A DNA stretch of 64,000 nt from an uncultured Alphaproteobacteria bacterium (GTDB lineage Bacteria; Pseudomonadota; Alphaproteobacteria; Micavibrionales; Micavibrionaceae), in assembly GCA_946481075.1 (NCBI GenBank), contig CAMLMC010000001.1, forward strand, positions 1,054,001 to 1,118,000, written 5' to 3'. Of the stretch, positions 1-8,362 are shown piece after piece (positions within the stretch are counted from its first letter, which is position 1; each line of letters starts with the position of its first letter). The notes beneath the pieces were generated by a model, which was not told where the DNA came from, did not search any database, and saw only the letters and a program-made list of their open reading frames with translations. The position numbers were made by a program, and so were the translations under genes.

Positions 1-426
1 AGCGGCCGCGCAGGTGCGTTGCGCCGTGCCCTGGCCGTAATGCGTGGTCATGCCGCCAAAGGGACGCTGATAAATCTTGCCATCCGCCGTGCGGGAAAAT
101 GGAACGCCGTAATGTTCCAGTTCCAAAATGGCCGGAATCGCTTCACGCGTCATATATTCGATCGCGTCCTGATCGCCGAGCCAGTCGGACCCTTTAATCG
201 TGTCATAGAAGTGGAAACGCCAGTCATCTTCGCCCATGTTGCCAAGCGCGGCAGAGATGCCGCCCTGCGCCGCCACGGTGTGGGAACGTGTCGGGAAAAC
301 CTTTGAGATCAATGCCGTTTTCAGGCCCTTTTCTGCGCAGCCGAAACCGGCGCGAAGTCCTGCGCCACCCGCGCCGACAACGACAACATCATATTCATGA
401 TCGATAATTTTGTAAGACTGGGTCAT
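1..426 (-). CDS. sdhA: Succinate dehydrogenase flavoprotein subunit, N-terminal part (runs off left edge)
   Basis: Catalytic FAD subunit of complex II, which oxidises succinate to fumarate in the TCA cycle on the inner face of the cytoplasmic membrane. Only about the first 142 residues are in the window. The reading frame opens at 426 and shows the Rossmann FAD-binding stretch [16 protein letters not shown], then [15 protein letters not shown], containing the His (HTVAAQGG) used in this family for covalent FAD attachment, and later GDQDAIEYM. It follows sdhD by two bases on the same strand, giving the alphaproteobacterial order sdhC-sdhD-sdhA. sdhB should lie just beyond the left edge. The gene is cut by the window, not broken. 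Confidence 0.97.
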   Translation of the reverse strand, partial: MTQSYKIIDHEYDVVVVGAGGAGLRAGFGCAEKGLKTALISKVFPTRSHTVAAQGGISAALGNMGEDDWRFHFYDTIKGSDWLGDQDAIEYMTREAIPAILELEHYGVPFSRTADGKIYQRPFGGMTTHYGQGTAQRTCAAA

Positions 427-428
427 GA

Positions 429-782
429 TTAAAACGCTATGCTCGCAATCGATATAATGGAAACAACACTTAAAACAACAAACGCAAGGCGCGTTACGCA
501 GATCACAATTTTACGCGTTCTTTCGCACGTAATGTAGTCTTCGTAAATTTCCTGCACGCCGAGCGCCGCATGGAAATACATCGCCAGCAAGAAAACAACC
601 AGCATCCCCATGTTGAACGGATTTTGCATCCACAGCGTAAAATCAGCGTAGGGTTTATCTTTCAATTGCAGGATAGAATAGACCGCCCAGAACGATAACG
701 GGACCAGCACGATGGCGGTCATTCGCAATTTGATCCAGTCAGCGAGAGCCGAATTTTTACCGCCCATATCAATAGCCCCCAT
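429..782 (-). CDS. sdhD: Succinate dehydrogenase membrane anchor subunit
   Basis: Small integral membrane subunit that with SdhC binds haem b and ubiquinone and anchors SdhAB. About 117 residues with three hydrophobic segments, near residues 19-38 ([15 protein letters not shown]), 55-75 ([17 protein letters not shown]) and 90-115. The His of [15 protein letters not shown] fits the conserved haem/quinone region of the family. The frame is open from 794, but the ATG at 782 gives the more usual N-terminus ([11 protein letters not shown]). It overlaps the end of sdhC by 14 bases, so translation is probably coupled; no clear Shine-Dalgarno sequence is seen. Confidence 0.9.
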   Translation of the reverse strand: MGAIDMGGKNSALADWIKLRMTAIVLVPLSFWAVYSILQLKDKPYADFTLWMQNPFNMGMLVVFLLAMYFHAALGVQEIYEDYITCERTRKIVICVTRLAFVVLSVVSIISIASIAF

Positions 783-1164
783 CGCACAAGGCAAAGCACC
801 ATGTGCCTGCCGTTAAAAGAACCGTTGCCGCCAGAACTATCCAGCCGCTGATCGTGGCCTGAGATTTTTCGAGCATGGCGGCGGTATCCCAGACCAGATG
901 ACGGATACCGTTGCAAAGGTGGTAATAAAGGCAGAAGGACCAGCCACCGAGGATGATAAGGCCGAGCCAGCTTCCCGCGAAAGCGCGGACGCTTTCATAC
1001 TGCGCCTCACCGAGCATCGCTGCGACGAGGAAGGCCGTAATCAGCAGCGTGCCGCCCGACAGGATGGCGCCCGTAATACGGTGGGAGATCGACATGATCG
1101 CCGTCATGGGAAGGCGATACACCTGAAGATGCGGCGACAAAGGCCGGTTTGAGGATGTGTTCAT
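769..1164 (-). CDS. sdhC: Succinate dehydrogenase cytochrome b556 subunit
   Basis: Membrane subunit of complex II, 131 residues. The start matches the family closely: RPLSPHLQVYRLPMTAIMSI then SHRITGAILSGG, the SdhC signature around the quinone site. The motif HLCNGIRHLVWD carries the haem-ligand His region. Three membrane segments are visible. It is the first gene of the sdhCDA(B) operon. The 62 bases upstream (1165-1226) separate it from the MsrB-like gene on the same strand and probably hold the operon promoter, though I see no strong consensus boxes. Confidence 0.95.
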   Translation of the reverse strand: MNTSSNRPLSPHLQVYRLPMTAIMSISHRITGAILSGGTLLITAFLVAAMLGEAQYESVRAFAGSWLGLIILGGWSFCLYYHLCNGIRHLVWDTAAMLEKSQATISGWIVLAATVLLTAGTWCFALCDGGY

Positions 1165-1226
1165 GGCGCGATCATACAGCGCGAAAACGCATTTTCAAAC
1201 CCCCTATAGCCATGTTTTCCATGGGC

Positions 1227-1751
1227 TTAGTTGAGAGTGAATCGCAATGACGTGCCATTGATGGCATAGCGCCAAGTCTCGGCCGCGTTGTCGGCAGAAA
1301 AGCGATAGCCGAGATGGCTTCCACAGTTCGCACAGTGCACTTCGGTACGTGGCAAGATAATTTTAAAATCCGTCGACAGGCCGATGGCTTTTCGTGAAAG
1401 CGGCGCACGAAAGGTCGGGAAGTCATTCGCCATCACCTTGGCGTTTGAAGAAAAGAGCGGCGCGTTACAACCACGGCAGTGATAAGTGCCTTTGCGGCGC
1501 TCACGAATGAAAGCGGATGTCCCCGCCTCCTCATTCCCGCCGTCACGGATGATCGCGTACTCAATGTCATTGAACCGTTTACGCCATTCCGCCTCGGACA
1601 ACTTATACGGGAAATTGTCGCCACGTTTGCGGATGATATTGAAGCGGACATAATCATCCATCGCAGCCCGTGCGATGACAGGCAACATGGAAACCCCGGC
1701 CAAGGTCAGGGCTGCTCCCAGGAAGTAACGGCGGGGAAAACATTTTTTCAT
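1227..1751 (-). CDS. Exported MsrB-fold protein lacking the catalytic cysteine
   Basis: The 174-residue product has an MsrB (peptide-methionine R-sulfoxide reductase) domain behind a Tat-type signal peptide: twin arginine in PRRYFLGAALTLAG, then an AlaXAla-like site near residue 28. The start at 1751 puts this signal at the N-terminus; the frame stays open to 1868 but that stretch looks non-coding. Both zinc pairs are present (CRGC and CANC), as is RTEVHCANCGSHLGYRF. However, the catalytic motif RYCIN reads RYAIN, the active-site Trp motif GWPSF reads DFPTF, and the HGM histidine is absent. The fold is therefore probably kept but methionine sulfoxide reduction is unlikely. It diverges from pdxY across 89 bases. 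Confidence 0.8.
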   Translation of the reverse strand: MKKCFPRRYFLGAALTLAGVSMLPVIARAAMDDYVRFNIIRKRGDNFPYKLSEAEWRKRFNDIEYAIIRDGGNEEAGTSAFIRERRKGTYHCRGCNAPLFSSNAKVMANDFPTFRAPLSRKAIGLSTDFKIILPRTEVHCANCGSHLGYRFSADNAAETWRYAINGTSLRFTLN

Positions 1752-1840
1752 ACGACCAATATATCGCAATTTAGGCGCCAGGGAATAGGCATCCGTATTT
1801 TCTATATTTCCAATACAATAATTCCTGATAAAATATCGCG

Positions 1841-2689
1841 ATGAAAACAATCCTTTCCATCCAGTCACACGTCGCCTTTGGCTATGTCGGCAACGATGCC
1901 GCCAGATTTCCTTTACAACGGCTTGGCTTCAACGTCATCGATATCAACACCGTCCAGTTTTCAAACCACACCGGTTATGGCGACTGGGAAGGCGATGCCG
2001 TTAGCGCCGACCATATAGAGCGCATTCTAAAAGGGATCGAACGGCGCATGCCCCTCTCGCACATTGGCGGGCTGCTCACCGGTTACATGGGCAATCCGGA
2101 TATCGCTTCTGTCATTCTAGAAACAGCCGAAAAATTATCGCCGGAAGCGATATGGCTTTGCGACCCCGTGATGGGTGATGTAGGGCGCGGCATGTTCGTC
2201 CCCGAAACCATTCAAACGCTTTTTAAAACGCAAGTGGTGCAAAAGGCGCGGATTATCACGCCAAATCAATATGAGCTGGAATTTCTAACGGGCCATACGG
2301 TGGAAACGCTTGATGATGCGCGCGAAGCGTGCCGCGCAGCGCATGCGATGGGCCCGGAAATTGTTTTGCTCACATCCCTGATCCACGATCAAACCAAAGA
2401 CAATGAAATCCAGATGCTGGCGTCCCACAAGGATGGATCGCAATTTATCGTGACCACGCCCAGACTGCCATTGGACCCCGCCCCGAACGGCGCGGGCGAT
2501 TGCACGGCAGCGTTGTTCCTTGCGCATAATTTGAATGGTGAAAACCTCGATAATGCCCTCGCCAAAACGGCGGGCAGCATCTACGCGGTGTTTGAAGAAA
2601 CGATGAAGGCAGGCACACGCGAACTGGCTATTATAGGGGCGCAGGATTCATTCCCCGCGCCAAAACCTATCCCCACCCTGTCATTCTGA
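1841..2689 (+). CDS. pdxY: Pyridoxal kinase
   Basis: Phosphorylates pyridoxal (and related B6 vitamers) to PLP in the cytoplasm for B6 salvage. 282 residues, the usual PfkB/ribokinase-superfamily length. N-terminal ILSIQSHVAFGYVGNDAA and TVQFSNHTGYGDWEG are PdxK/PdxY hallmarks. LCDPVMGD is the ATP/substrate region, IITPNQYELEFLTG the family signature, and PNGAGDCTAALF holds the catalytic Asp in the GAGD motif. The final codons and stop (LSF, TGA at 2687-2689) lie inside a palindromic repeat, so the natural C-terminus may have been redefined by repeat insertion. PdxY versus PdxK cannot be settled by eye. Confidence 0.93.
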   Translation: MKTILSIQSHVAFGYVGNDAARFPLQRLGFNVIDINTVQFSNHTGYGDWEGDAVSADHIERILKGIERRMPLSHIGGLLTGYMGNPDIASVILETAEKLSPEAIWLCDPVMGDVGRGMFVPETIQTLFKTQVVQKARIITPNQYELEFLTGHTVETLDDAREACRAAHAMGPEIVLLTSLIHDQTKDNEIQMLASHKDGSQFIVTTPRLPLDPAPNGAGDCTAALFLAHNLNGENLDNALAKTAGSIYAVFEETMKAGTRELAIIGAQDSFPAPKPIPTLSF

Positions 2690-2740
2690 GCGCAGCGAAG
2701 GATCCCATGAGATCCTTCGGCCTTGCGGCCTCAGGATGAC
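2680..2740. repeat. Palindromic intergenic repeat, copy 1 (GTCATTCTGAG type)
   Basis: Imperfect palindrome beginning GTCATTCTGAGCGCAGCGAA and ending CAGGATGAC, centred on a CATGAGAT core. It sits between convergent pdxY and asd and contributes the pdxY stop codon. A second copy of the same design is at 29339-29398. As a hairpin it could also act as a bidirectional terminator or mRNA-stabilising element. Confidence 0.75.
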
Positions 2741-2752
2741 AATAAGGGGAAA

Positions 2753-3784
2753 TTAAGCCGCGGCCTTCTTCATATGTTTTTGAATAAGCACTTCCGCGAT
2801 TTGAACGGCATTCAGCGCCGCGCCTTTGCGGAGGTTATCGGCCACGCACCAGAAATTAAGGCCATGCGGAACAGTCTTGTCAGGACGAACACGGGAGACA
2901 AACACATCGTCTTCACCAGCGATTTCCGCAGGCGTCACGTAGCCCAGATCAGAATCAAGATCAATGACAGACACGCCCGGCGCCTTTACCCATGCCTTCA
3001 TCGCGTCTTTGGCAGAAAGCGCACTCTCGAATTCGACATTGACCATTTCGGAGTGACCGATGAACACGGGCACGCGCACGCAGTTTGCGCAGACCTGAAT
3101 GGACGGGTCGAGAATCTTTTGCGTTTCCACGACCATTTTCCATTCTTCTTTGGTCATGTCGCCTTCGTCTTCCAGAAACTTGTCGATTTGCGGAATAACG
3201 TTGAACGAAATCTGCTTCGGGAAAATTTCAGGATTGGCCGCATCATTCATATAGAAATGACGCGTCTGGTTAAAGAGTTCATCCATCGCGGCCTTACCGC
3301 CGCCGGAGACCGATTGATACGTGCTCACAACCACGCGTTTGATTTTTGCGATATCGTGTAATGGTTTCAGGGCGACAACCATTTGAATGGTGGAGCAATT
3401 CGGGTTCGCGATGATGCCTTTTTTCGTGTGGCCAGAGATCGCATCGGGATTGACTTCGGGCACGACGAGCGGCACATCCGGGTCCATGCGGAAATGACTG
3501 GTGTTATCAATCACCACCGCTCCGGCCTTTGCGGCGATGGGCGCAAATTCCGCAGACACTTTCGCGCCGGGGGACGACAGGACGATATCAACGCCTTGGA
3601 AATCGAATTTGGCCAAGTCCTGTACCGTAATGTCGTCGTCGCCGAAGGAGACTTCCTTCCCTGCCGATTTGGCCGAGGCCAGAGCCACGACATCACTGAC
3701 CGGAAACTGCCGGTCATGCAGGATATTCAGAATTTCATGGCCGACATTCCCTGTCGCGCCGACAACAGCCACTTTATACGCCAT
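2753..3784 (-). CDS. asd: Aspartate-semialdehyde dehydrogenase
   Basis: Reduces aspartyl-4-phosphate to aspartate-4-semialdehyde with NADPH, the branch point to lysine/DAP, threonine and methionine. 343 residues, normal length. The N-terminus has the NADP-binding VAVVGATGNVGHEIL, then SSPGAKVS. The catalytic Cys lies in IIANPNCSTIQMVVAL, and the substrate-binding region is recognisable around STYQSVSGGGKAAMDEL. VCANCVRVPVFIGHSEMVN is also typical, with the catalytic His in the HSE region. It stands alone, converging on pdxY and diverging from the histidine kinase at 3860 over 75 bases that carry a TATGAT-like -10 box. Confidence 0.96.
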   Translation of the reverse strand: MAYKVAVVGATGNVGHEILNILHDRQFPVSDVVALASAKSAGKEVSFGDDDITVQDLAKFDFQGVDIVLSSPGAKVSAEFAPIAAKAGAVVIDNTSHFRMDPDVPLVVPEVNPDAISGHTKKGIIANPNCSTIQMVVALKPLHDIAKIKRVVVSTYQSVSGGGKAAMDELFNQTRHFYMNDAANPEIFPKQISFNVIPQIDKFLEDEGDMTKEEWKMVVETQKILDPSIQVCANCVRVPVFIGHSEMVNVEFESALSAKDAMKAWVKAPGVSVIDLDSDLGYVTPAEIAGEDDVFVSRVRPDKTVPHGLNFWCVADNLRKGAALNAVQIAEVLIQKHMKKAAA

Positions 3785-3859
3785 TTCGCGCCCTCTTAAT
3801 TCGCTTTTCGGTTATATCTTATGTGATATGATGGAGGGCGTTCAAACTCAAGGACTTTC

Positions 3860-6124
3860 TTGCCCCTTTCCATGGACTATGCTGCCTTAAAAGACATTCC
3901 CGTCGGCCTTTGCGTTCTCAAAAACGACAAAAAGGACCTGACATGCCTATATGCCAATACGGCTATGCAAACGCTGCTGGGAATCAACCTTGTTGGCCGC
4001 CCGTTGCTTGATATCTGGCCATCACTTGAAACCAAGGAACTTGCGAAGGAATTACGCGGGCTCGTCCCGCCGATCGAAGCGGTTTTACCCATCGACCGCA
4101 ACGTCCATAAATCATGGGCGCTGTTATCCATTCAGGAAAGCTATTACGAAGGCGAGCCTGCCTTTACCCTGTGGGCCACCGACATATCCGCGAGCAAGGA
4201 AGCAGAAGAGACCATGCGCCTTGCCGCGCAGGCCGCCGGAAGCGCCGCCGAACAAAAATCGAATTTCCTTGCGACCATCAGTCATGAAATCCGGACGCCC
4301 ATGCAATCGGTTTACGGCCTTTTGGAAATGATCGAACTGGAAAACCCGACCCCCAACGTCATGAGCATGGCACAAACAGCACGGGCGTCGGCCAGCGGTC
4401 TTCTCGAAATTCTCGATGATGTTCTGGATTTCGCCAAGATGGATGCGGACCAAATGGAACTCGACCATTTCGAAGTGCCGGTCCGCACTCTGGTACGCGG
4501 TATTCTAGAGGCCCTTGCCGTCAAGGTGCAGGGCAAGAATGTGGACTTGCTGGACGATATAGCGCCGGACGTTCCCTTCGTCGTGAAAGGTGACCCGAAA
4601 CGATTGCGCCAGATCATTGTCAATTTGATGGGCAATGCGATGAAGTTTACGCAGCAAGGGTCGGTCACGATCCGCGTCAGCGCGGGCGGCAAGGTCATGA
4701 CCACGCCGCCGCAAGGACTGATTCTGCGGTTCGAAATTATCGATACCGGAATCGGCATGTCCGACGATGTCGCCGCGCGCATGTTCCGTCCTTTTTCACA
4801 GGCCGATAATTCCACATCGCGCAAATATGGCGGCACGGGCCTTGGCCTTTCCATCTGCAAAAAGCTGACGGAATTGATGGGCGGTATGATTGGCGTAACC
4901 AGCGAGCTTGGCAAAGGCTCCACCTTCTGGTTTGAGATTCCGACCGAGGAAGTATCCATAGATTCAAATGTCGTCGACCTTCCCAAACTGGACGGGGTCT
5001 CGGTGTTGTCGGTCGAAGACCACCCGATGGGCGCGAAAGAAATCGTCAAGTCCCTCCGGTCCATGGGTGCCACGGTCGAAAGCTGCCCCACGGTCAAAGA
5101 GGCCCTGGAGCTGGTACGCCGCCGCCCCTTCGATGTCGGGATTATCGATCAGGGATTGCCGGACGGGCTAGGGCTTGACCTTATCCGACAGATCATGGAT
5201 ATCCGCCCCTTTATGGGGCTTGTGATGTACACGGTGCGCAGTGATGCGGGCCTGCAACACTCCCTGCAATCGCTCGGCGTGACCTATCTGACAAAACCAG
5301 CCGGGCGGATTGGCCTTGGCGAGGCTGTACGGGATGCCTCGATGAAATCCGCGAAAACATGCCTCGAAGGGCCGAACAAACTGATCATCGCCGAAGACAC
5401 GGCCACCGTGCGCGATGTATTACGCCGCCAGCTGGACATATTGGGTGTGGAGGCGACCTTTGCCGAAAACGGGCTCGAGGCTCTGGCCGCCGTGCGCAGC
5501 GGCGAATACGGCATTTTGTTTACCGACCTTCACATGCCGGAAATGGATGGATACGCCGTGGTGCGGGCCGTGCGCGAGGATGACGAAAAACTGGGCCGTC
5601 ACTTCCCCATTATCGCCCTGACGGCAGATGTACAGATGTCGCAGCGGCAAGTCTATATGGGGCACGGTTTTGACGAATGCCTGCTCAAGCCCGTCTCGCT
5701 CGGGCAGTTCCGCCGCCTTCTCGTCCGCTGGGGGCTTTTGGCCGATAACGGCGCAATAGAAGCCAAGGAGCAAGCTGCGGACGTTTCCCTCGCGCCCTCC
5801 TCTTCCATCATCGACCGAGCAGCCATCATCGAACAGATGGGCGCGTTCGACGAAGGCGCGGTTGAGATGCTAAAAATGTTTCCGGAGATGACACAACCCG
5901 TCGTCGAACGATTGCAAAAAGGTCTGCAGAACAACGATTACCATGAGATGAAAGAGGCTGCGCACAGCCTGAAAGGCGCGGCGCGCTTTGCCTGCCTGCC
6001 GGCGCTTGGCGACATTGCTGCCGCGATTCAGGATGAGGCAGAAAAAATGGCGCCCTGCGACAAATTGGTTGCCGATCTCCTCGTCGCATTCAAAGAAGCC
6101 TGCAGCGAAATAGAACGTCTGTAG
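3860..6124 (+). CDS. Soluble hybrid sensor histidine kinase with two receivers and HPt
   Basis: 754-residue phosphorelay kinase with no membrane segment, so its signal is probably cytoplasmic. Order: PAS-like sensor (about 10-115), HisKA with the phospho-His in ATISHEIRTPM (His142), HATPase with N box (NLMGNAMKFT), G1 (IIDTGIGMS) and G2 (KYGGTGLGLSI). Then come a divergent first receiver (VEDHP; IIDQGLPDG), a canonical second receiver (IIAEDTATV; TDLHMPEMDGY; LLKPV) and a C-terminal HPt with AHSLKGAARF. The start is TTG at 3860, because AAGGA at 3850-3854 is five bases upstream, while the next ATG (3872) is too far from it. The partner regulator is unknown; the receiver-only protein at 16274 or DivK are candidates. 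Confidence 0.9.
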   Translation: MPLSMDYAALKDIPVGLCVLKNDKKDLTCLYANTAMQTLLGINLVGRPLLDIWPSLETKELAKELRGLVPPIEAVLPIDRNVHKSWALLSIQESYYEGEPAFTLWATDISASKEAEETMRLAAQAAGSAAEQKSNFLATISHEIRTPMQSVYGLLEMIELENPTPNVMSMAQTARASASGLLEILDDVLDFAKMDADQMELDHFEVPVRTLVRGILEALAVKVQGKNVDLLDDIAPDVPFVVKGDPKRLRQIIVNLMGNAMKFTQQGSVTIRVSAGGKVMTTPPQGLILRFEIIDTGIGMSDDVAARMFRPFSQADNSTSRKYGGTGLGLSICKKLTELMGGMIGVTSELGKGSTFWFEIPTEEVSIDSNVVDLPKLDGVSVLSVEDHPMGAKEIVKSLRSMGATVESCPTVKEALELVRRRPFDVGIIDQGLPDGLGLDLIRQIMDIRPFMGLVMYTVRSDAGLQHSLQSLGVTYLTKPAGRIGLGEAVRDASMKSAKTCLEGPNKLIIAEDTATVRDVLRRQLDILGVEATFAENGLEALAAVRSGEYGILFTDLHMPEMDGYAVVRAVREDDEKLGRHFPIIALTADVQMSQRQVYMGHGFDECLLKPVSLGQFRRLLVRWGLLADNGAIEAKEQAADVSLAPSSSIIDRAAIIEQMGAFDEGAVEMLKMFPEMTQPVVERLQKGLQNNDYHEMKEAAHSLKGAARFACLPALGDIAAAIQDEAEKMAPCDKLVADLLVAFKEACSEIERL

Positions 6125-6139
6125 TTTTCCTAACCAATG

Positions 6140-6823
6140 TTACGGACAAGCGGCTTCGTCGGAATCCGTATCGCCATTATAGACATTTGCCGGCTGCGCT
6201 ATCATCCAGACGCGGAAGCAATAATATCCCACGGCACATTGCAGGGCAGAGGCCGTGCTGACCATATCGCGGGCGGCGGCAGAAGCATCAACAACATCGG
6301 CCTCACATTCCGAAAACTGTTCATCGAGTTTGGCAAGCGCTGTCTGTATGAAGGAATCGGTCTTGTTTGTTTTCGTGTAGAAAAACACCCCGTCCGGCCC
6401 GCTGTAATATAGCCATGGATCAAACAGGCTTGGCGCGGGCGGCAGGAATTTACCAGAGGTGCCGCCGAAAATGGCGGCATGGTTGGCGCTGTTGCCGGGG
6501 TTACCGGGGCAGCGAAGGCCGGAGACCAGATCCGTTACCGGACGCGGCGCTGTAAGATATGTTGAAGACGGGTTGATCGGATACGGCAAGTTGGGGGCCG
6601 ATGTGATACCGCTGTCACCGGCAGGATAGCTCAGGACACACTCCTGTATTGAGCTGCGGATCAGGTTCGCCTGCGCCTGTAATTCATTCATTGTTTTAAA
6701 GGCATTTTGTGAAGATGTCTGCTGGCTCGACGAATCCATAAAAGTAGCCGTCAGGGCCGCGAGCAAGGCAATCGCGATCAGAATATAAACAAGGGCGCTT
6801 CCGCGTTCAGATTGTCGTGTCAT
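6140..6823 (-). CDS. Type IV pilin-like protein (second of two)
   Basis: 227 residues. A short basic leader (MTRQSERG) precedes a hydrophobic stretch SALVYILIAIALLAALTATF, the class III/pilin N-terminus expected for prepilin peptidase cleavage after Gly. The Glu normally at mature position 5 is replaced by Tyr. The rest is a globular secreted domain with Cys residues near both ends (QECVLSYP, LRCPGN, SECEAD, ALQCAVGYYCF, EAACP at the very C-terminus), suggesting disulfide bonds. The start at 6823 has AAGGAT upstream; the frame extends further without support. It is the last gene of the pilus-like operon, so it may be a minor or tip pilin. No close family is recognised. Confidence 0.75.
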   Translation of the reverse strand: MTRQSERGSALVYILIAIALLAALTATFMDSSSQQTSSQNAFKTMNELQAQANLIRSSIQECVLSYPAGDSGITSAPNLPYPINPSSTYLTAPRPVTDLVSGLRCPGNPGNSANHAAIFGGTSGKFLPPAPSLFDPWLYYSGPDGVFFYTKTNKTDSFIQTALAKLDEQFSECEADVVDASAAARDMVSTASALQCAVGYYCFRVWMIAQPANVYNGDTDSDEAACP

Positions 6824-6844
6824 CAAACCTATCCTTATAAGAAA

Positions 6845-6877
6845 CCAGCCTTCCATAATCTTATCACGGAAGGCTGG
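6845..6877 (-). promoter_or_regulatory. Intercistronic hairpin between the two pilin-like genes
   Basis: A perfect 10-bp stem (CCAGCCTTCC / GGAAGGCTGG) with a 13-base loop, 28 bases downstream of the first pilin-like stop and just before the ribosome site of the second. On the coding strand a TTTCTT run follows. It could be a leaky terminator or RNA-stability element lowering expression of the second pilin relative to the first, as is common downstream of abundant pilin genes. Confidence 0.6.
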
Positions 6878-6905
6878 CATATTTTAGAGGAAATAATATT
6901 TTCTC

Positions 6906-7640
6906 TTATCGTTCCAGAAGAACGGAGTAGAACACAAAGCGACCAGTTGTATCGGCAAAGCAACCCGATGCCTGACGGTCAAATACCGTTGTACATCCAG
7001 TTGGTCCGGTAAAGTCCGGCATATCCGTCGTCGGAAATGTGTATGTGTTAATCATATTTCTATTGACGAGAGTATCCGTCGCGTTAGCAACAGCCGGAAC
7101 ACCCGATGGGAAACCTGCACCGGCAGTACAGGTAGAGACATTAACGCCCAACTCTTCGTTCGCTTGTTTACAAACGCCGGAGGAAACGCCAGGCAGGAAT
7201 GCGATAACGTCGTTACCGCCTGGTCCGCTCAGGCCTATCCCTGGGATGTCAAACTCAGCGTTAAATGTCCAGTCCAGCGGACTTGTACCGGTGGCAGAAA
7301 GATCAGCCGGAGCCTGTTGATAAGTAGCGCCGCCACCCGATGGGTGGAAGACTTGCAAGTTGGAAGACGTAGTGAACGATCCGGTACCAGGCGCATCAAA
7401 TCGTATGGTTTCAATACCTACGCCACCTAAGACAAGACGAATGACCGAAGTTCTCAGGGCCGTTGGGTATTGTGTCATCTGGGCGCTGCTCAGAATGTTC
7501 TTTTCACGTTCCGTCGAACCGCCGCCCGAACGGGTGGATTGCGTGACAACGTAGGACAGTGCCGCAAACAGCGCCACCGCGATCAGGATAAGGAACAAGA
7601 CGTTCCCGCTTTCTCTTTTGTAGTTCATAGTCTGTTGCAT
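6906..7640 (-). CDS. Type IV pilin-like protein (candidate major subunit)
   Basis: 244 residues. Leader MQQTMNYKRESG is followed by the hydrophobic helix NVLFLILIAVALFAALSYVV, again pilin-like with Gly at -1, but with Phe rather than Glu at mature position 5. The C-terminal domain is Gly/Thr/Ser-rich with paired Cys (SGVCKQ, VSTCTAG, TGCTTV, SGCFAD). The start at 7640 is fixed by a strong AGGAGG eight bases upstream, the best ribosome site in this operon, and a hairpin follows the gene. Both fit the major filament subunit, but that is inference. It is larger than most major pilins (about 150-170 residues) and nearer in size to type IVb pilins. Confidence 0.75.
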   Translation of the reverse strand: MQQTMNYKRESGNVLFLILIAVALFAALSYVVTQSTRSGGGSTEREKNILSSAQMTQYPTALRTSVIRLVLGGVGIETIRFDAPGTGSFTTSSNLQVFHPSGGGATYQQAPADLSATGTSPLDWTFNAEFDIPGIGLSGPGGNDVIAFLPGVSSGVCKQANEELGVNVSTCTAGAGFPSGVPAVANATDTLVNRNMINTYTFPTTDMPDFTGPTGCTTVFDRQASGCFADTTGRFVFYSVLLER

Positions 7641-7702
7641 TATTATTTCCTCCTATAGACAAATAATTAGTAAAGCAGTTTTGTAAGATTGTTTTAGTAA
7701 GA

Positions 7703-8245
7703 TTATTGAGATTGTACGTTTTCCACAGAAACCTTGTTAACCTTTAGCGACACGGCCAGTTTGAAATTTTGATCGCATTCCCTCCCCACACATAGACGGT
7801 CCAAAGACACCCGCCATCCAGAACCGCCGTTTTGCATGTGACTTATGGCCTCCCTGAAAAGCGCGAATTTCGATGTTGTTTCCGATGTAATGACGATGTT
7901 CGAACCATTGACCTCAAAGTTCAAACCCTCATAAATTGGTTTAACCTTTTCCACAAAGGCACTAACCTCATTGGTATCGATCGGAACATCCTTGATGACC
8001 GGGACGATCGGGGTTAGTGCCTCAGCTTCCTTCAACTCCGCGCGCAGTTCGGTCAGGGAACGCGCTTGAATACTGGAATAAAGGCCCAGAGCACCGGCCA
8101 TCGCCCAGGCAATGCCCGCCGCAATCAGGACAGTTTGCCCGGCGTTCTGCGGGAGCTTTTCCATGAATGCATTGATGTCGCCGGCCGCTTTGGGGTCCAG
8201 CATCTTTTTAAGGGATGTATCAATTTTTTTGAAATCGAAGGCCAT
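7703..8245 (-). CDS. PilO/GspM-like bitopic inner-membrane assembly protein
   Basis: 180 residues: a cytoplasmic N-terminus of about 36, one membrane helix (about 37-57, TVLIAAGIAWAMAGALGLYSS), a short coiled-coil (RSLTELRAELKEAEAL) and a small periplasmic alpha/beta domain with a Cys pair near 154-159 (CVGREC). Topology, size and position between platform proteins and pilins match PilO/GspM/PilN-type alignment proteins, which bridge the inner-membrane platform to the secretin. There is no clear sequence motif, so the family is by analogy only. A 117-base AT-rich gap lies upstream (8246-8362) and may contain an extra promoter for this gene and the pilins. Confidence 0.6.
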   Translation of the reverse strand: MAFDFKKIDTSLKKMLDPKAAGDINAFMEKLPQNAGQTVLIAAGIAWAMAGALGLYSSIQARSLTELRAELKEAEALTPIVPVIKDVPIDTNEVSAFVEKVKPIYEGLNFEVNGSNIVITSETTSKFALFREAISHMQNGGSGWRVSLDRLCVGRECDQNFKLAVSLKVNKVSVENVQSQ

Positions 8246-8362
8246 GGGTCCCGACTTAACTCTCTCAACTTATTCTAAAATTCTACACAAGGTTTCTTGA
8301 CAAGCAATTACACAACAACAGGATTTAATTAAAATTTTATCTATTCTTACTTTATATGTTTC

